Shown: positions 9,015 through 16,813 of the stretch, in pieces | How positions within the stretch are numbered: the first letter of the stretch is position 1 | Layout: each line of letters starts with the position of its first letter | Source of the DNA: JBBAFM01 sp041655415 | GTDB lineage: Bacteria > Bacillota > Clostridia > Peptostreptococcales > JAAYPU01 | Assembly (NCBI GenBank): GCA_964429195.1 | Contig: CAYSBC010000008.1 | Span: forward strand, 1-45,299 | Length of the DNA: 45,299 bases | Reading direction: 5' to 3' | Notes under the pieces: generated by a model | Told to the model about the DNA's origin: nothing | The model's database searches: none | Seen by the model: only the letters and a program-made list of their open reading frames with translations | Translations under genes and position numbers: made by a program

Positions 9015-9357
9015 TTCATCACCATCTTATAAGGATATTTTTAAATAAAACAAAGAATAATTTTATTAAAAATTCTCAAAATATACACAAAACAACAACG
9101 CAATAAAATATTCTTTGAATTATTATAACACAAAAAATAAAAATTGTTATAGTTATTTGTAAATTATTAAACATTTAAAAAAGAGTGATTTATTAAAATA
9201 TGTAAAATCTCGTTGACAAATGGCGTAAAGAAGTGCAATTTATGTATTCTCTTGTGTACAGTTCGACAAATTATTTGTTTTATATTTCACAAGTGGCACG
9301 CGTTTTGCTATATAAAAAATGAGAATTCTAAATAAGTTTTAAATAAGGAGGGAAGAT
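9015..9357. promoter_or_regulatory. Divergent control region between activator and crotonase operon
   Basis: A 343-nt AT-rich region without a gene. It holds the -24/-12 promoter at 9294-9308 and, 25-80 nt further upstream, two similar boxes, GTTGACAAAT (about 9212-9221) and GTTCGACAAAT (about 9261-9271), plus the loose inverted pair TTGT-N10-ACAA at 9252-9269. These are candidate activator sites. No consensus for this regulator is known to me. Confidence 0.5.
9294..9308 (+). promoter_or_regulatory. Sigma-54 (-24/-12) promoter
   Basis: TGGCAC-GCGTT-TTGC followed by TA fits the RpoN consensus TGGCACnnnnnTTGCw exactly, with the invariant GG and GC separated by 10 nt. It lies 50 nt before the crotonase ATG and faces the operon. 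The divergent gene encodes a sigma-54 activator. Confidence 0.93.
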
Positions 9358-10137
9358 ATGAATTACGACAATATTAGATACGAAGTAAAAGGTCCAATAG
9401 CATATATCATTATGAATAGGCCGAATGCACTTAACGCTCTAAATAGCGAAACTCTTAATGAGCTTTCATTGGTAGTTAATCAAATTGCTGAAGATAAATC
9501 AGTTCTAGGAGTCATCCTTACCGGTGAAGGAAAGGCCTTTGTATCCGGAGCAGATATTTCTGAGTTTGCAAATTATGGGAGTGAGGAAGGAAGAGACTTT
9601 GCCGGCACTGCACAAAAGGCATTTAGCAAAATTGAGAATCTGGAGAAGCCAGTCATTGCAGCTATTAATGGTTATGCCTTAGGTGGTGGATGCGAATTGG
9701 CTTTAAGCTGTGATATCAGAATAGCAAGCGATAATGCTATATTTGGTCAGCCGGAAGTCGCACTTGGTGTTATGCCTTGTTTTGGAGGTACACAAAGATT
9801 GTCAAGGCTTATAGGTGTAGGTTGGGCGAAAGAAATGATTTACACCGGAAGATTTGTGAAAGCAGAAGAAGCCCTAAGATTAGGGTTAGTGAACAAAGTA
9901 GTTCCTGGTGAAGAGCTGTTGCAAGCAGCTGAAGAAATGATGCAGGTTATTATCAGCAAAGCACCGATCGCAATCAAATATTCTAAGATTAGCATCAATA
10001 GAGGTGTAGAAATGGATATGGACAATGCATTAGAATTAGAAAAAGATGTATTTGCATTGTGTTGTTCAACGGAAGACAAGAAAGAAGGAACAAAAGCTTT
10101 TTTAGAGAAAAGAAAGCCTATATTTAAAAACAAATAA
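9358..10137 (+). CDS. Enoyl-CoA hydratase/crotonase family protein
   Basis: A 259-residue crotonase-fold enzyme, probably reversible hydration of a trans-2-enoyl-CoA to a 3-hydroxyacyl-CoA. Oxyanion-hole segments AFVSGADISEF (about 60-70) and GYALGGGCELALS (about 105-117) are present. Both catalytic glutamates of true hydratases are kept: E113 in GGGCE and E133 in FGQPE, 20 residues apart as in the classical enzymes. It is the first gene of the sigma-54 operon with a GGAGGGAAG ribosome site. CaiD-type crotonobetainyl-CoA hydratase is another possibility, but the transporter does not suggest carnitine. Confidence 0.9.
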   Translation: MNYDNIRYEVKGPIAYIIMNRPNALNALNSETLNELSLVVNQIAEDKSVLGVILTGEGKAFVSGADISEFANYGSEEGRDFAGTAQKAFSKIENLEKPVIAAINGYALGGGCELALSCDIRIASDNAIFGQPEVALGVMPCFGGTQRLSRLIGVGWAKEMIYTGRFVKAEEALRLGLVNKVVPGEELLQAAEEMMQVIISKAPIAIKYSKISINRGVEMDMDNALELEKDVFALCCSTEDKKEGTKAFLEKRKPIFKNK

Positions 10138-10157
10138 TTTTTTAATAAAACAACAAT

Positions 10158-10226
10158 TTTAACATTGAATTTTATGTAGGATTAGTGAATTGAATCATAA
10201 TAGTTTAATGGAATTTCAATGTTAAA
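10158..10226 (+). repeat. Long inverted repeat in crotonase-permease spacer
   Basis: TTTAACATTGAA (10158-10169) is exactly complementary to TTCAATGTTAAA (10215-10226), enclosing 45 nt. The stem sits between the first and second genes of the operon, ending 33 nt before the permease start. It may set relative expression through processing, stability or attenuation. There is no T tract after it. Confidence 0.55.
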
Positions 10227-10259
10227 GAAAAATATAAAATTATTAAAAGGAGAAAAGAG

Positions 10260-11576
10260 ATGGGCGCAAGTTTAAGTATTATTGGAATTTTAGTAGCACT
10301 AGGTGTTTTAATGTTTCTGATTTTTAAAGGCGTCAACATATTTATTTCAGCAATTATAGCATCAATCATTGTTGCTGTAACCGGTGGTTTAGAAATTTAT
10401 ATGGCTATTAAAGAAAATTATTTATCGGGTTTTGTAGGATTTTTCAAAAGCTATTTCCTAATATTTGCAGTAGGTGCTATCTTTGGTAAGTTCATGGAAT
10501 CATCCAAAGGTGCAGCTGCCATTGCTCAATTGATTATTGATAAGCTTGGACCGAAGGCTTCTGTTATATCGATTCCTATCGCTGCAGGTATTTTGGCTTA
10601 TGGTGGAGTAAACGTTTTCGTTGTAGTATTTGCTGTTTTCCCTATCGCTTTACAAGTGTATAAAAAGGCTGATATTCCTAGAAGATTTATTCCAGGAGCA
10701 GTATATTTTGGTATGGCTACCTTTGCTATGGTTGGGCCAGGTACTCCGCAAATTCAAAATATCGTTCCAACAACAGCAATGGGCGTTCCACTAACTGCAG
10801 GTTTAATAGTAGGGATTATTGCAACAATATTCCAAGCAACCATCGGGTGCATTTGGCTAGTACGTGCAGTCAAGAAAGCAAAAGGTAAAGGTGAAGTATT
10901 TATTCCTCATCCAACCGACGTTTTCGAAGAAGAAACAAATTTACCAAATGGGCTACTTTCATTGATACCACTTCTCATCACTTTAATTGCTATCAACTTC
11001 AAAATTGATGGTCAGCCTTTAATGCCTATTGAGTATGGTGTAGGTTTAGGTAGTATCATGGTTATCTTATTGCTCAACAAATTTATTGATAACAAAAAAA
11101 TCACCTTTACTATTGGTGAAGGTGTTAAATCTGCTACTTTGATGATATTTTCTACCTGCTCAGTTGTAGGTTTTGGATCCGTAGTAAAAGCCGTACCTGC
11201 ATTTAATGTTATTGTTGATGCTATGGTTAGTATGGGTGGGAATCTCTTAGTTGGAGCTGCTGTATCAACAACAGTCATATGCGGTATAACAGGTTCAGCA
11301 TCAGGTGGTCTTGGAATCGCAGCACCATTGTTAGCTCCAAGCTATTTAGCACAAACTGCTGTTTCTCACGGAGCAATTGCAAGAGTTATGGCATTATCCT
11401 CATCAGCACTGGATTCTCTGCCTCACAACGGAGCTGTTGTAGCTGTAATTGATGGCGTATGTAAAGAAACGCATAAAAGCTCATACTTCCCTGTATTCAT
11501 GTTATCCGTTGTGTTTCCGGCAATAACCACTGCGGTAGCCATAATTTTGTTTAACCTGTTGCCAAATCTTCCATAG
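10260..11576 (+). CDS. GntP/CitMHS-type organic-acid permease
   Basis: A 438-residue polytopic membrane protein with about 12 hydrophobic segments, resembling the GntP gluconate:proton symporter group of the ion-transporter superfamily. Features seen are the early KGVNIFISAIIAS, glycine-rich re-entrant-type segments (GILAYGGVNVFVV and GITGSASGGLG), and the late LSSSALDSLPHNGAVV that is typical of this group. Family members import sugar acids, hydroxy acids and other carboxylates. In this operon it most likely brings in the acid activated by the downstream CoA-transferase. RBS AAAGGAG precedes the ATG. The precise substrate cannot be read from sequence. Confidence 0.87.
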   Translation: MGASLSIIGILVALGVLMFLIFKGVNIFISAIIASIIVAVTGGLEIYMAIKENYLSGFVGFFKSYFLIFAVGAIFGKFMESSKGAAAIAQLIIDKLGPKASVISIPIAAGILAYGGVNVFVVVFAVFPIALQVYKKADIPRRFIPGAVYFGMATFAMVGPGTPQIQNIVPTTAMGVPLTAGLIVGIIATIFQATIGCIWLVRAVKKAKGKGEVFIPHPTDVFEEETNLPNGLLSLIPLLITLIAINFKIDGQPLMPIEYGVGLGSIMVILLLNKFIDNKKITFTIGEGVKSATLMIFSTCSVVGFGSVVKAVPAFNVIVDAMVSMGGNLLVGAAVSTTVICGITGSASGGLGIAAPLLAPSYLAQTAVSHGAIARVMALSSSALDSLPHNGAVVAVIDGVCKETHKSSYFPVFMLSVVFPAITTAVAIILFNLLPNLP

Positions 11577-11645
11577 GAAGAAAAAGAATATCAATTCAAA
11601 AATAAAAATAGTTAATGACTAAAAGAATGAGGAGGTTTATATAAA

Positions 11646-12860
11646 ATGACAAAACCATTAGAAGGCGTAAAAATAATTGATTTAACTGTATATGCAGCAG
11701 CTCCTGCAGCGGGAAGAATGCTGACGGATCTTGGAGCTGAAGTTATTAAGGTAGAACCTTTACAAGGTGAAGCTATGCGTACCTTTGGGGCGGTTATATT
11801 CACCCCAACCGATGAGAACGAGAACCCTACCTGGGAGCTTGGAAATGCTAACAAAAAAAGTATTCCGATTGACCTCAAGTCAGAAGAGGGTATGGTCATC
11901 ATGGATAAGCTCCTTGCGGGAGCCAATGCTTTTATTACCAGTAACAGAACATCTGCATTGAAAAAGATGGGACTGGATTATGATACCATGTCCAAAAAAC
12001 ATCCTCACATTGTTTGGGGACAAATCAATGGCTTTGGTGATGAGGGTCCTGAGGCTGCTAAAGCAGGATTTGACACAGTTGCTTTCTGGGCAAAGAGTGG
12101 AGCTATGGGAGACATCACCGAAAAAGGGACACCACCTATTATTGCACCAATAGCATTTGGTGACCATAATACAGCTTGCAGTTTGGTTGCAGGTGTTTGT
12201 GCGGGGTTATATAAGCAAAAGGTGACAGGCAAAGGAGAAAAGTTCTTGATATCACTTTATGCTCAAGCTATATGGGCTGCAGGACTCTTGGTTCAGTCTA
12301 CTCAATGGGGGATTGATGAATATCAAAAAACAAGAACAAGCGTTAACCCTATCGTCAACTCTTATAAATGCAGAGATGGCAAGTGGATTTTCATGACAAT
12401 ATTAGAGCATGAAAGATACTGGGAAGCATTCTGTAATGTAATAGAAAGACAAGATCTCATCCATGATGAAAGGTATTCTACTCTGAAAGCCATACAAAAG
12501 AAAGAAAATAAGGAAGCGATTATCAAGATAGTTGATGAGATATTCCTCACGAGAGACCGTGATGAATGGCTTGAAAGATTAACAGCAGCAGATATAGCTC
12601 ATGATAAAGTTCAAAGCTTTGCAGATGTGGCTACAGACCCACAAGCAATAGCTAATGGCTATGTATATGAGTATGAATTTAGAAATGGGAAAAAGATGAT
12701 GGCTGCTGCGCCACCGATTAAGTATGGAACTGAGCTTATTCCAGAACATAAACATGCGCCATTATTGGGGGAAAACACTATCGAAATTATGACAGAATTA
12801 AATTATACACCAGAGGAGATTAAAGATTTCATAGAAAAAGGTGTCATAAAAGCTCTTTAA
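11646..12860 (+). CDS. Family III (CaiB/BaiF-type) CoA-transferase
   Basis: A 404-residue class III CoA-transferase, moving CoA from an acyl-CoA to a free acid. The N-terminal nucleotide-binding part begins PLEGVKIIDLTVYAAAPAAG, and the catalytic Asp is D173 in IAFGDHNTA, corresponding to D169 of formyl-CoA transferase. From memory it is closest in style to the FldA and HadA transferases of clostridial Stickland reduction, which share the ENPTWELGNANKK-type segment and the GDH motif. CaiB is the other relative. In the operon it would charge the imported acid, using the end-product acyl-CoA as CoA donor. RBS GAGGAGG. Confidence 0.92.
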   Translation: MTKPLEGVKIIDLTVYAAAPAAGRMLTDLGAEVIKVEPLQGEAMRTFGAVIFTPTDENENPTWELGNANKKSIPIDLKSEEGMVIMDKLLAGANAFITSNRTSALKKMGLDYDTMSKKHPHIVWGQINGFGDEGPEAAKAGFDTVAFWAKSGAMGDITEKGTPPIIAPIAFGDHNTACSLVAGVCAGLYKQKVTGKGEKFLISLYAQAIWAAGLLVQSTQWGIDEYQKTRTSVNPIVNSYKCRDGKWIFMTILEHERYWEAFCNVIERQDLIHDERYSTLKAIQKKENKEAIIKIVDEIFLTRDRDEWLERLTAADIAHDKVQSFADVATDPQAIANGYVYEYEFRNGKKMMAAAPPIKYGTELIPEHKHAPLLGENTIEIMTELNYTPEEIKDFIEKGVIKAL

Positions 12861-12931
12861 TTCAATTCAAATGAAGCTGATTCCATTTTTACTAATCTAA
12901 TAACATTAAAACTAGTCAGGGAGGATATATT

Positions 12932-14077
12932 ATGTTTAACATGCAATTTACTGAAGAACAACTCAAGATTCAACAAACCATGAAAGAGTTTTGTATAAAA
13001 GAAGTAGCTCCAGGTGCGGCTCAAAGGGACAAAGATGGTGATGATGCTGCTACAACTGCTCTTAACAGAAAATTAGGTGAGATGGGATACTGGGGACTGC
13101 CTTATCCGAAAGAGTACGGTGGATCGGGTGCAGGAACAATAGCTTATGTATTAGCAAGTATGGAGCTTAATAAAGTAGATGCTTCCTTAGGATGCTCTTA
13201 TTCCATCCACATTACAGCATCATCAGCACCTTATTTATTTGGTACGGATGAGCAAAAACACCGATTTGGCAAACCTCATTACAGTGGAGAAAAATTATCT
13301 GCTTTTGGTCTAACGGAACCCAATGCAGGAAGTGATTCTGCAATGCAAATCACAGTAGCAGAAAAAGACGGTGATAGCTATATTCTTAACGGTACAAAGT
13401 GTTTTATAACAAATTCAGGACATGCAGAGACAACTTATTTATTCGCCATGACGGATAAATCGAAAGGCGTCAAAGGAATTAGTTGCTTCGCAGTAGATAT
13501 AGACACCCCTGGTTTTAATTTCACTAAAAAAGAAGATAAAATGGGAATAAGAGGAACAGTACAAAGAGTTATTGAAATAGAAAATATGAAAATAGGTGCT
13601 GATCAACTTATAGGTAGAGAAGGCGAAGGATTCAAGATTGCAATGCAAGTTTTAGATGGAGGCCGAATAGGAATAGGAGCACAAGGTGTTGGTATAGCTG
13701 AAGGTGCTTACGAATATGCTCTAGCTTATGCTAAAGAACGTGTTCAATTTGGAAAACCAATCTTTGCTCAACAAGCAGTAGCCTTTAAATTTGCAGAAAT
13801 GGCAACAAAAATAGAATATGCTAAATTACTCACATTAAAAGCAGCATGGCTAAAAGATACCAATCAACCTTTTGGGATGGCAGCAGCTATGGCTAAAATG
13901 GTAGGAACAGATGTAGCGATGGAAGTCACTACGGACGCAGTTCAAATGATGGGTGGAGCAGGATTCTTGAGAGATCATCCGGTAGAAAGAATGATGAGAG
14001 ACGCTAAGATTACTCAAATCTATGAAGGAACGAATGAAATTCAAAAATTAGTTATTTCCGGATATATCGGAAGATAA
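12932..14077 (+). CDS. Acyl-CoA dehydrogenase (butyryl-CoA dehydrogenase-like)
   Basis: A 381-residue flavoenzyme of the short-chain acyl-CoA dehydrogenase type, interconverting enoyl-CoA and acyl-CoA. Motifs seen are the FAD/substrate segment AFGLTEPNAGSDS, KCFITNSGHA, the ERVQFGKPIFAQQ region and the catalytic base E365 in QIYEGTNEIQ. The active Glu is where butyryl- and short-chain enzymes carry it. No etfA or etfB gene lies in the window, so the electron-transfer flavoprotein must be encoded elsewhere. Last gene of the sigma-54 operon, followed by a strong hairpin. RBS AGGGAGG. Confidence 0.94.
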   Translation: MFNMQFTEEQLKIQQTMKEFCIKEVAPGAAQRDKDGDDAATTALNRKLGEMGYWGLPYPKEYGGSGAGTIAYVLASMELNKVDASLGCSYSIHITASSAPYLFGTDEQKHRFGKPHYSGEKLSAFGLTEPNAGSDSAMQITVAEKDGDSYILNGTKCFITNSGHAETTYLFAMTDKSKGVKGISCFAVDIDTPGFNFTKKEDKMGIRGTVQRVIEIENMKIGADQLIGREGEGFKIAMQVLDGGRIGIGAQGVGIAEGAYEYALAYAKERVQFGKPIFAQQAVAFKFAEMATKIEYAKLLTLKAAWLKDTNQPFGMAAAMAKMVGTDVAMEVTTDAVQMMGGAGFLRDHPVERMMRDAKITQIYEGTNEIQKLVISGYIGR

Positions 14078-14109
14078 TAATGACCTGTGAAATATAGTGG
14101 TATTATTTC

Positions 14110-14148
14110 AAACAGATTAACTCACGGGAGTTAATCTGTTTGTTCTTC
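14110..14148 (+). terminator. Terminator of the sigma-54 operon
   Basis: A perfect 13-bp stem AAACAGATTAACT / AGTTAATCTGTTT with a 6-nt loop, followed by a U-rich TGTTCTT. It lies 33 nt after the acyl-CoA dehydrogenase stop and separates the operon from the carboxyltransferase. Confidence 0.82.
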
Positions 14149-14212
14149 AGATTACAAAATATGTCTTGAATTTTAGACACTTTAAATTAATTATAAAAAA
14201 ACAGGAATGTAA

Positions 14213-14241
14213 TTGATTTGTTTTAAAGAAAATAGTATAAT
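14213..14241 (+). promoter_or_regulatory. Sigma-A-type promoter of the carboxyltransferase gene
   Basis: TTGATT - 17 nt - TATAAT lies about 70 nt upstream of the start codon and just after the preceding operon's terminator. The carboxyltransferase therefore seems to have its own housekeeping promoter, not the sigma-54 one. Confidence 0.6.
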
Positions 14242-14312
14242 AATCACAACAATAATAAAATATAAATGGTGACAAATCTCAAAATTGCTCTATTTATATG
14301 ATGGGGGCTTAA

Positions 14313-15854
14313 ATGAATAAACTTGAGATAATGCAGTACAAGAAAAACAAACTAATGTTAGGCGGTGGAGAAAAATCCATTGCCAAACAACACTCCAAGG
14401 GAAAATTAACGGCAAGGGAAAGACTTCATCTTTTGTTCGATAAGGATACATTTATAGAGACGGGTTTATTTGTGAAACATAGGTGTACAGATTTTGGAAT
14501 GGAGAAGGTTGTAGCTCCTGCAGAAGGTGTTATAACAGGATATGGGCAGGTCAATGGGCGTACAGTCTATGCTTTTGCGCAAGATTTTACAGTCATGGGT
14601 GGCACTCTTGGCAAGGCTCAAGGAGATAAGATTGCTAAGATTATGGATATGGCCATAAAAACGGGGAATCCTATTATTGGTATGAAGGATTCTGGTGGTG
14701 CTCGGATACAAGAAGGTATAGATTCCATGAGTGGCTATTCCAATATTTTTTACCGTAATACGAAAGCATCGGGTGTAGTACCACAAATTACTGCTATTAT
14801 GGGACCTTGTGCTGGGGGAGCTGCTTATTCACCCGCAATTACGGATTATATTTTCATGGTAGATAAAACCAGTCAAATGTTTATTGCAGGACCGGAAGTT
14901 ATCAAAGCAGTCACAGGAGAAGTCATTGATGGGGAAAAATTAGGCGGTGGTATGACCCATAATCAAGTAAGTGGAGTGGCCCATCGTATCAATAAGAATG
15001 ATGAAGAATGTATTGAAGATATGAAGAGATTGCTCTATTACTTGCCTTCAAATAATACTAAAAAGGCAACCATTGTTGAATCGAAAGACGACATCAACAG
15101 GAAAAGCGAAATGCTCAATACATTTATTCCTGAACAAAGCAGCAGACCTTATGATATGAAGGTTATTATAAAGGAATTGGCTGATGACAAGGAATTTTAT
15201 GAAATACAGCCCTATTTTGCACAGAATATCATTATAGGTTTTATAAAAATTGGTGGAGAAACTATTGGAATAGTGGCGAATCAACCTCAAGTTTTGGCAG
15301 GGTGTATGGATATTAATGCCAGTGACAAAGCAGCAAGATTTATAAGATTTTGTGATGCATTTAATATACAAATTTTAAATATTGTGGATGTACCTGGGTT
15401 TTTACCCGGAACAAATCAGGAATATAGCGGTATCATAAGACATGGAGCAAAGGTTTTATATGCTTATTCAGAATCAACAGTAGGTAAAGTCACATTAATT
15501 GTTAGAAAAGCATATGGTGGTTCCTATATAGCTATGTGTAATAAAGAATTAGGCGCAGATTTTGTATATGCATGGCCAGGTAGTGAAATTGCAGTTATGG
15601 GATCAGCAGGAGCTGCTAATATTATATTTAAAAAAGAAATCGAAAATGCAGAGGATCCTAAAAAGGTCCGATCAGAAAAGATTGCTGAATACCAAGAAAA
15701 GTTTGCAAACCCTTACCTAGCAGCAGAAGACGGATACGTAGATGATATCATTGAGCCGGCGAAGAGCAGGTCCTATATTGCAAGTGCCTTTAGCTTATTA
15801 CGGGATAAGGTTGAAGAATCACCTTATAAAAAGCATGGCAATATTCCTTTGTAA
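14313..15854 (+). CDS. Acyl-CoA carboxyltransferase (MmdA/PccB-like)
   Basis: A 513-residue carboxyltransferase subunit of the biotin-dependent family (propionyl-CoA carboxylase beta or methylmalonyl-CoA decarboxylase alpha). The N-terminal half has GKLTARERLHLLFD, the acyl-CoA oxyanion segment DSGGARIQEG and GPCAGGAAYSPA. The C-terminal half has the biotin-side motifs VDVPGFLPGTNQEYSG, RKAYGGSYIAM and AWPGSEIAVMG. It is intact and of usual length. No biotin carrier, biotin carboxylase or membrane decarboxylase subunit is adjacent, and it is bracketed by terminators, so its partners must be elsewhere. Whether it carboxylates or decarboxylates cannot be told from this subunit. Confidence 0.9.
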   Translation: MNKLEIMQYKKNKLMLGGGEKSIAKQHSKGKLTARERLHLLFDKDTFIETGLFVKHRCTDFGMEKVVAPAEGVITGYGQVNGRTVYAFAQDFTVMGGTLGKAQGDKIAKIMDMAIKTGNPIIGMKDSGGARIQEGIDSMSGYSNIFYRNTKASGVVPQITAIMGPCAGGAAYSPAITDYIFMVDKTSQMFIAGPEVIKAVTGEVIDGEKLGGGMTHNQVSGVAHRINKNDEECIEDMKRLLYYLPSNNTKKATIVESKDDINRKSEMLNTFIPEQSSRPYDMKVIIKELADDKEFYEIQPYFAQNIIIGFIKIGGETIGIVANQPQVLAGCMDINASDKAARFIRFCDAFNIQILNIVDVPGFLPGTNQEYSGIIRHGAKVLYAYSESTVGKVTLIVRKAYGGSYIAMCNKELGADFVYAWPGSEIAVMGSAGAANIIFKKEIENAEDPKKVRSEKIAEYQEKFANPYLAAEDGYVDDIIEPAKSRSYIASAFSLLRDKVEESPYKKHGNIPL

Positions 15855-15909
15855 TTCATTTAGTTATACATTGCTTGGTAAATACAACTTTACTAAGTTC
15901 TCCTTAATT

Positions 15910-15943
15910 AAACAAGACATGCAACTCGTCTTGTTTCTTTTTA
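15910..15943 (+). terminator. Terminator of the carboxyltransferase gene
   Basis: The 9-bp stem AAACAAGAC / GTCTTGTTT has a 9-nt loop and is followed by CTTTTT, a classic intrinsic terminator about 55 nt after the stop codon. Confidence 0.85.
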
Positions 15944-16073
15944 CCCAAACTGTACTCTTTAAAAATACATAAATTGTGTATTTTATAGATGACAAATTCT
16001 TGCTATAGTAGGTTATCTAGAGAAATAGCATAAGGCTGATTCAAGGTCAGCCCTGTAAAGAAAAGGAGAAGGA

Positions 16074-16613
16074 ATGAAAACACAAAAATTAACACTTGGT
16101 GCTGTCTGTGTAGCTATCGTTTTTATATGCACCTATATCATACAGATTAAGTTACCACTTCCGGGTCAGGGAGGATTGGTGCATGCAGGCAACATTGCTA
16201 TGTTTAGCATTTGTTTAATTTTAGGGAAATGGTATGGTGCTACAGCCGGAGCATTCGGGATGGCTATTTTTGATTTGATATCAGGATGGGCTATTTGGGC
16301 TCCGGGGACTTTTGTGATTAGGTTTGTGAGTGGGTATGTTATAGGACATATTGCTCATATTAATGGAGAGAACGGAAAGAATAAATTGTTAAATTTGATT
16401 GGACTATCTTTAGGATCTGTGATTATAATAATAGGGTATTATCTCTATGAAGTGATGTTATATCGGAATTGGTTCGTTCCGTTAAGCTCAATTCCCGGAG
16501 ATATCACACAATGTGTTTTAGGAGCTATTGTTGCCATGATTCTTTCTCAAAAGAATGTAGGGCATGTTCAATATCATGCCAATACAATGCATGATAATAT
16601 AAGAAAAATATAA
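16074..16613 (+). CDS. ECF transporter S-component, probable vitamin uptake
   Basis: A 179-residue integral membrane protein with about five or six hydrophobic segments. It resembles the ECF riboflavin-type/DUF1393 family: QGGLVHAGNIAMF early, then GATAGAFGMAIFDLISGW and WAPGTFVIRFVSGYVIGHI. Such subunits bind a vitamin and share an energising ECF module encoded elsewhere. The downstream class V aminotransferase resembles pyridoxamine-pyruvate aminotransferase, so a B6 vitamer is a reasonable guess (inference). The start ATG follows AAAGGAGAAGG. A hairpin (GGCTGA/TCAGCC) at about 16032-16050 precedes the ribosome site. The C-terminal sequence is repeated after the scaffold gap. Confidence 0.82.
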   Translation: MKTQKLTLGAVCVAIVFICTYIIQIKLPLPGQGGLVHAGNIAMFSICLILGKWYGATAGAFGMAIFDLISGWAIWAPGTFVIRFVSGYVIGHIAHINGENGKNKLLNLIGLSLGSVIIIIGYYLYEVMLYRNWFVPLSSIPGDITQCVLGAIVAMILSQKNVGHVQYHANTMHDNIRKI

Positions 16614-16616
16614 GAA
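16562..16616 (+). repeat. 55-nt copy left of scaffold gap
   Basis: This segment, covering the end of the ECF S-component gene, is identical base for base to 16717-16771 on the other side of the N run. It is most simply an unmerged contig overlap. Confidence 0.9.
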
Positions 16617-16716
16617 NNNNNNNNNNNNNNNNNNNNNNNNNNNNNNNNNNNNNNNNNNNNNNNNNNNNNNNNNNNNNNNNNNNNNNNNNNNNNNNNNNNN
16701 NNNNNNNNNNNNNNNN
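16617..16716. other. Scaffold gap of exactly 100 N
   Basis: One hundred consecutive N, the conventional length for a gap of unknown size. The identical 55-nt flanks suggest the true gap is zero and that the two contigs overlap. Confidence 0.95.
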
Positions 16717-16771
16717 GCATGTTCAATATCATGCCAATACAATGCATGATAATATAAGAAAAATATAAGAA
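16717..16771 (+). repeat. 55-nt copy right of scaffold gap
   Basis: Identical to 16562-16616. If the two copies are merged, the distance between the ECF S-component stop and the aminotransferase start shrinks to about 45 nt, which is a normal operon spacing. Confidence 0.9.
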
Positions 16772-16813
16772 GGCTAATCAGTGTTAAAGCCTTAAATAAG
16801 GAGAAATAATAAA

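Noticed and set aside
9358..14077. Carnitine (cai) pathway
   Set aside because: Crotonase, CoA-transferase and acyl-CoA dehydrogenase lengths match CaiD, CaiB and CaiA. However, there is no betaine-type transporter, CoA ligase or CaiE, and the permease is GntP-like, so the resemblance is kept only as an alternative.
16020..16073. preQ1-like riboswitch before the ECF S-component
   Set aside because: There is a short hairpin (GGCTGA/TCAGCC) followed by an A-rich stretch, but the conserved preQ1 loop and tail sequences are missing. It is too small to assign.
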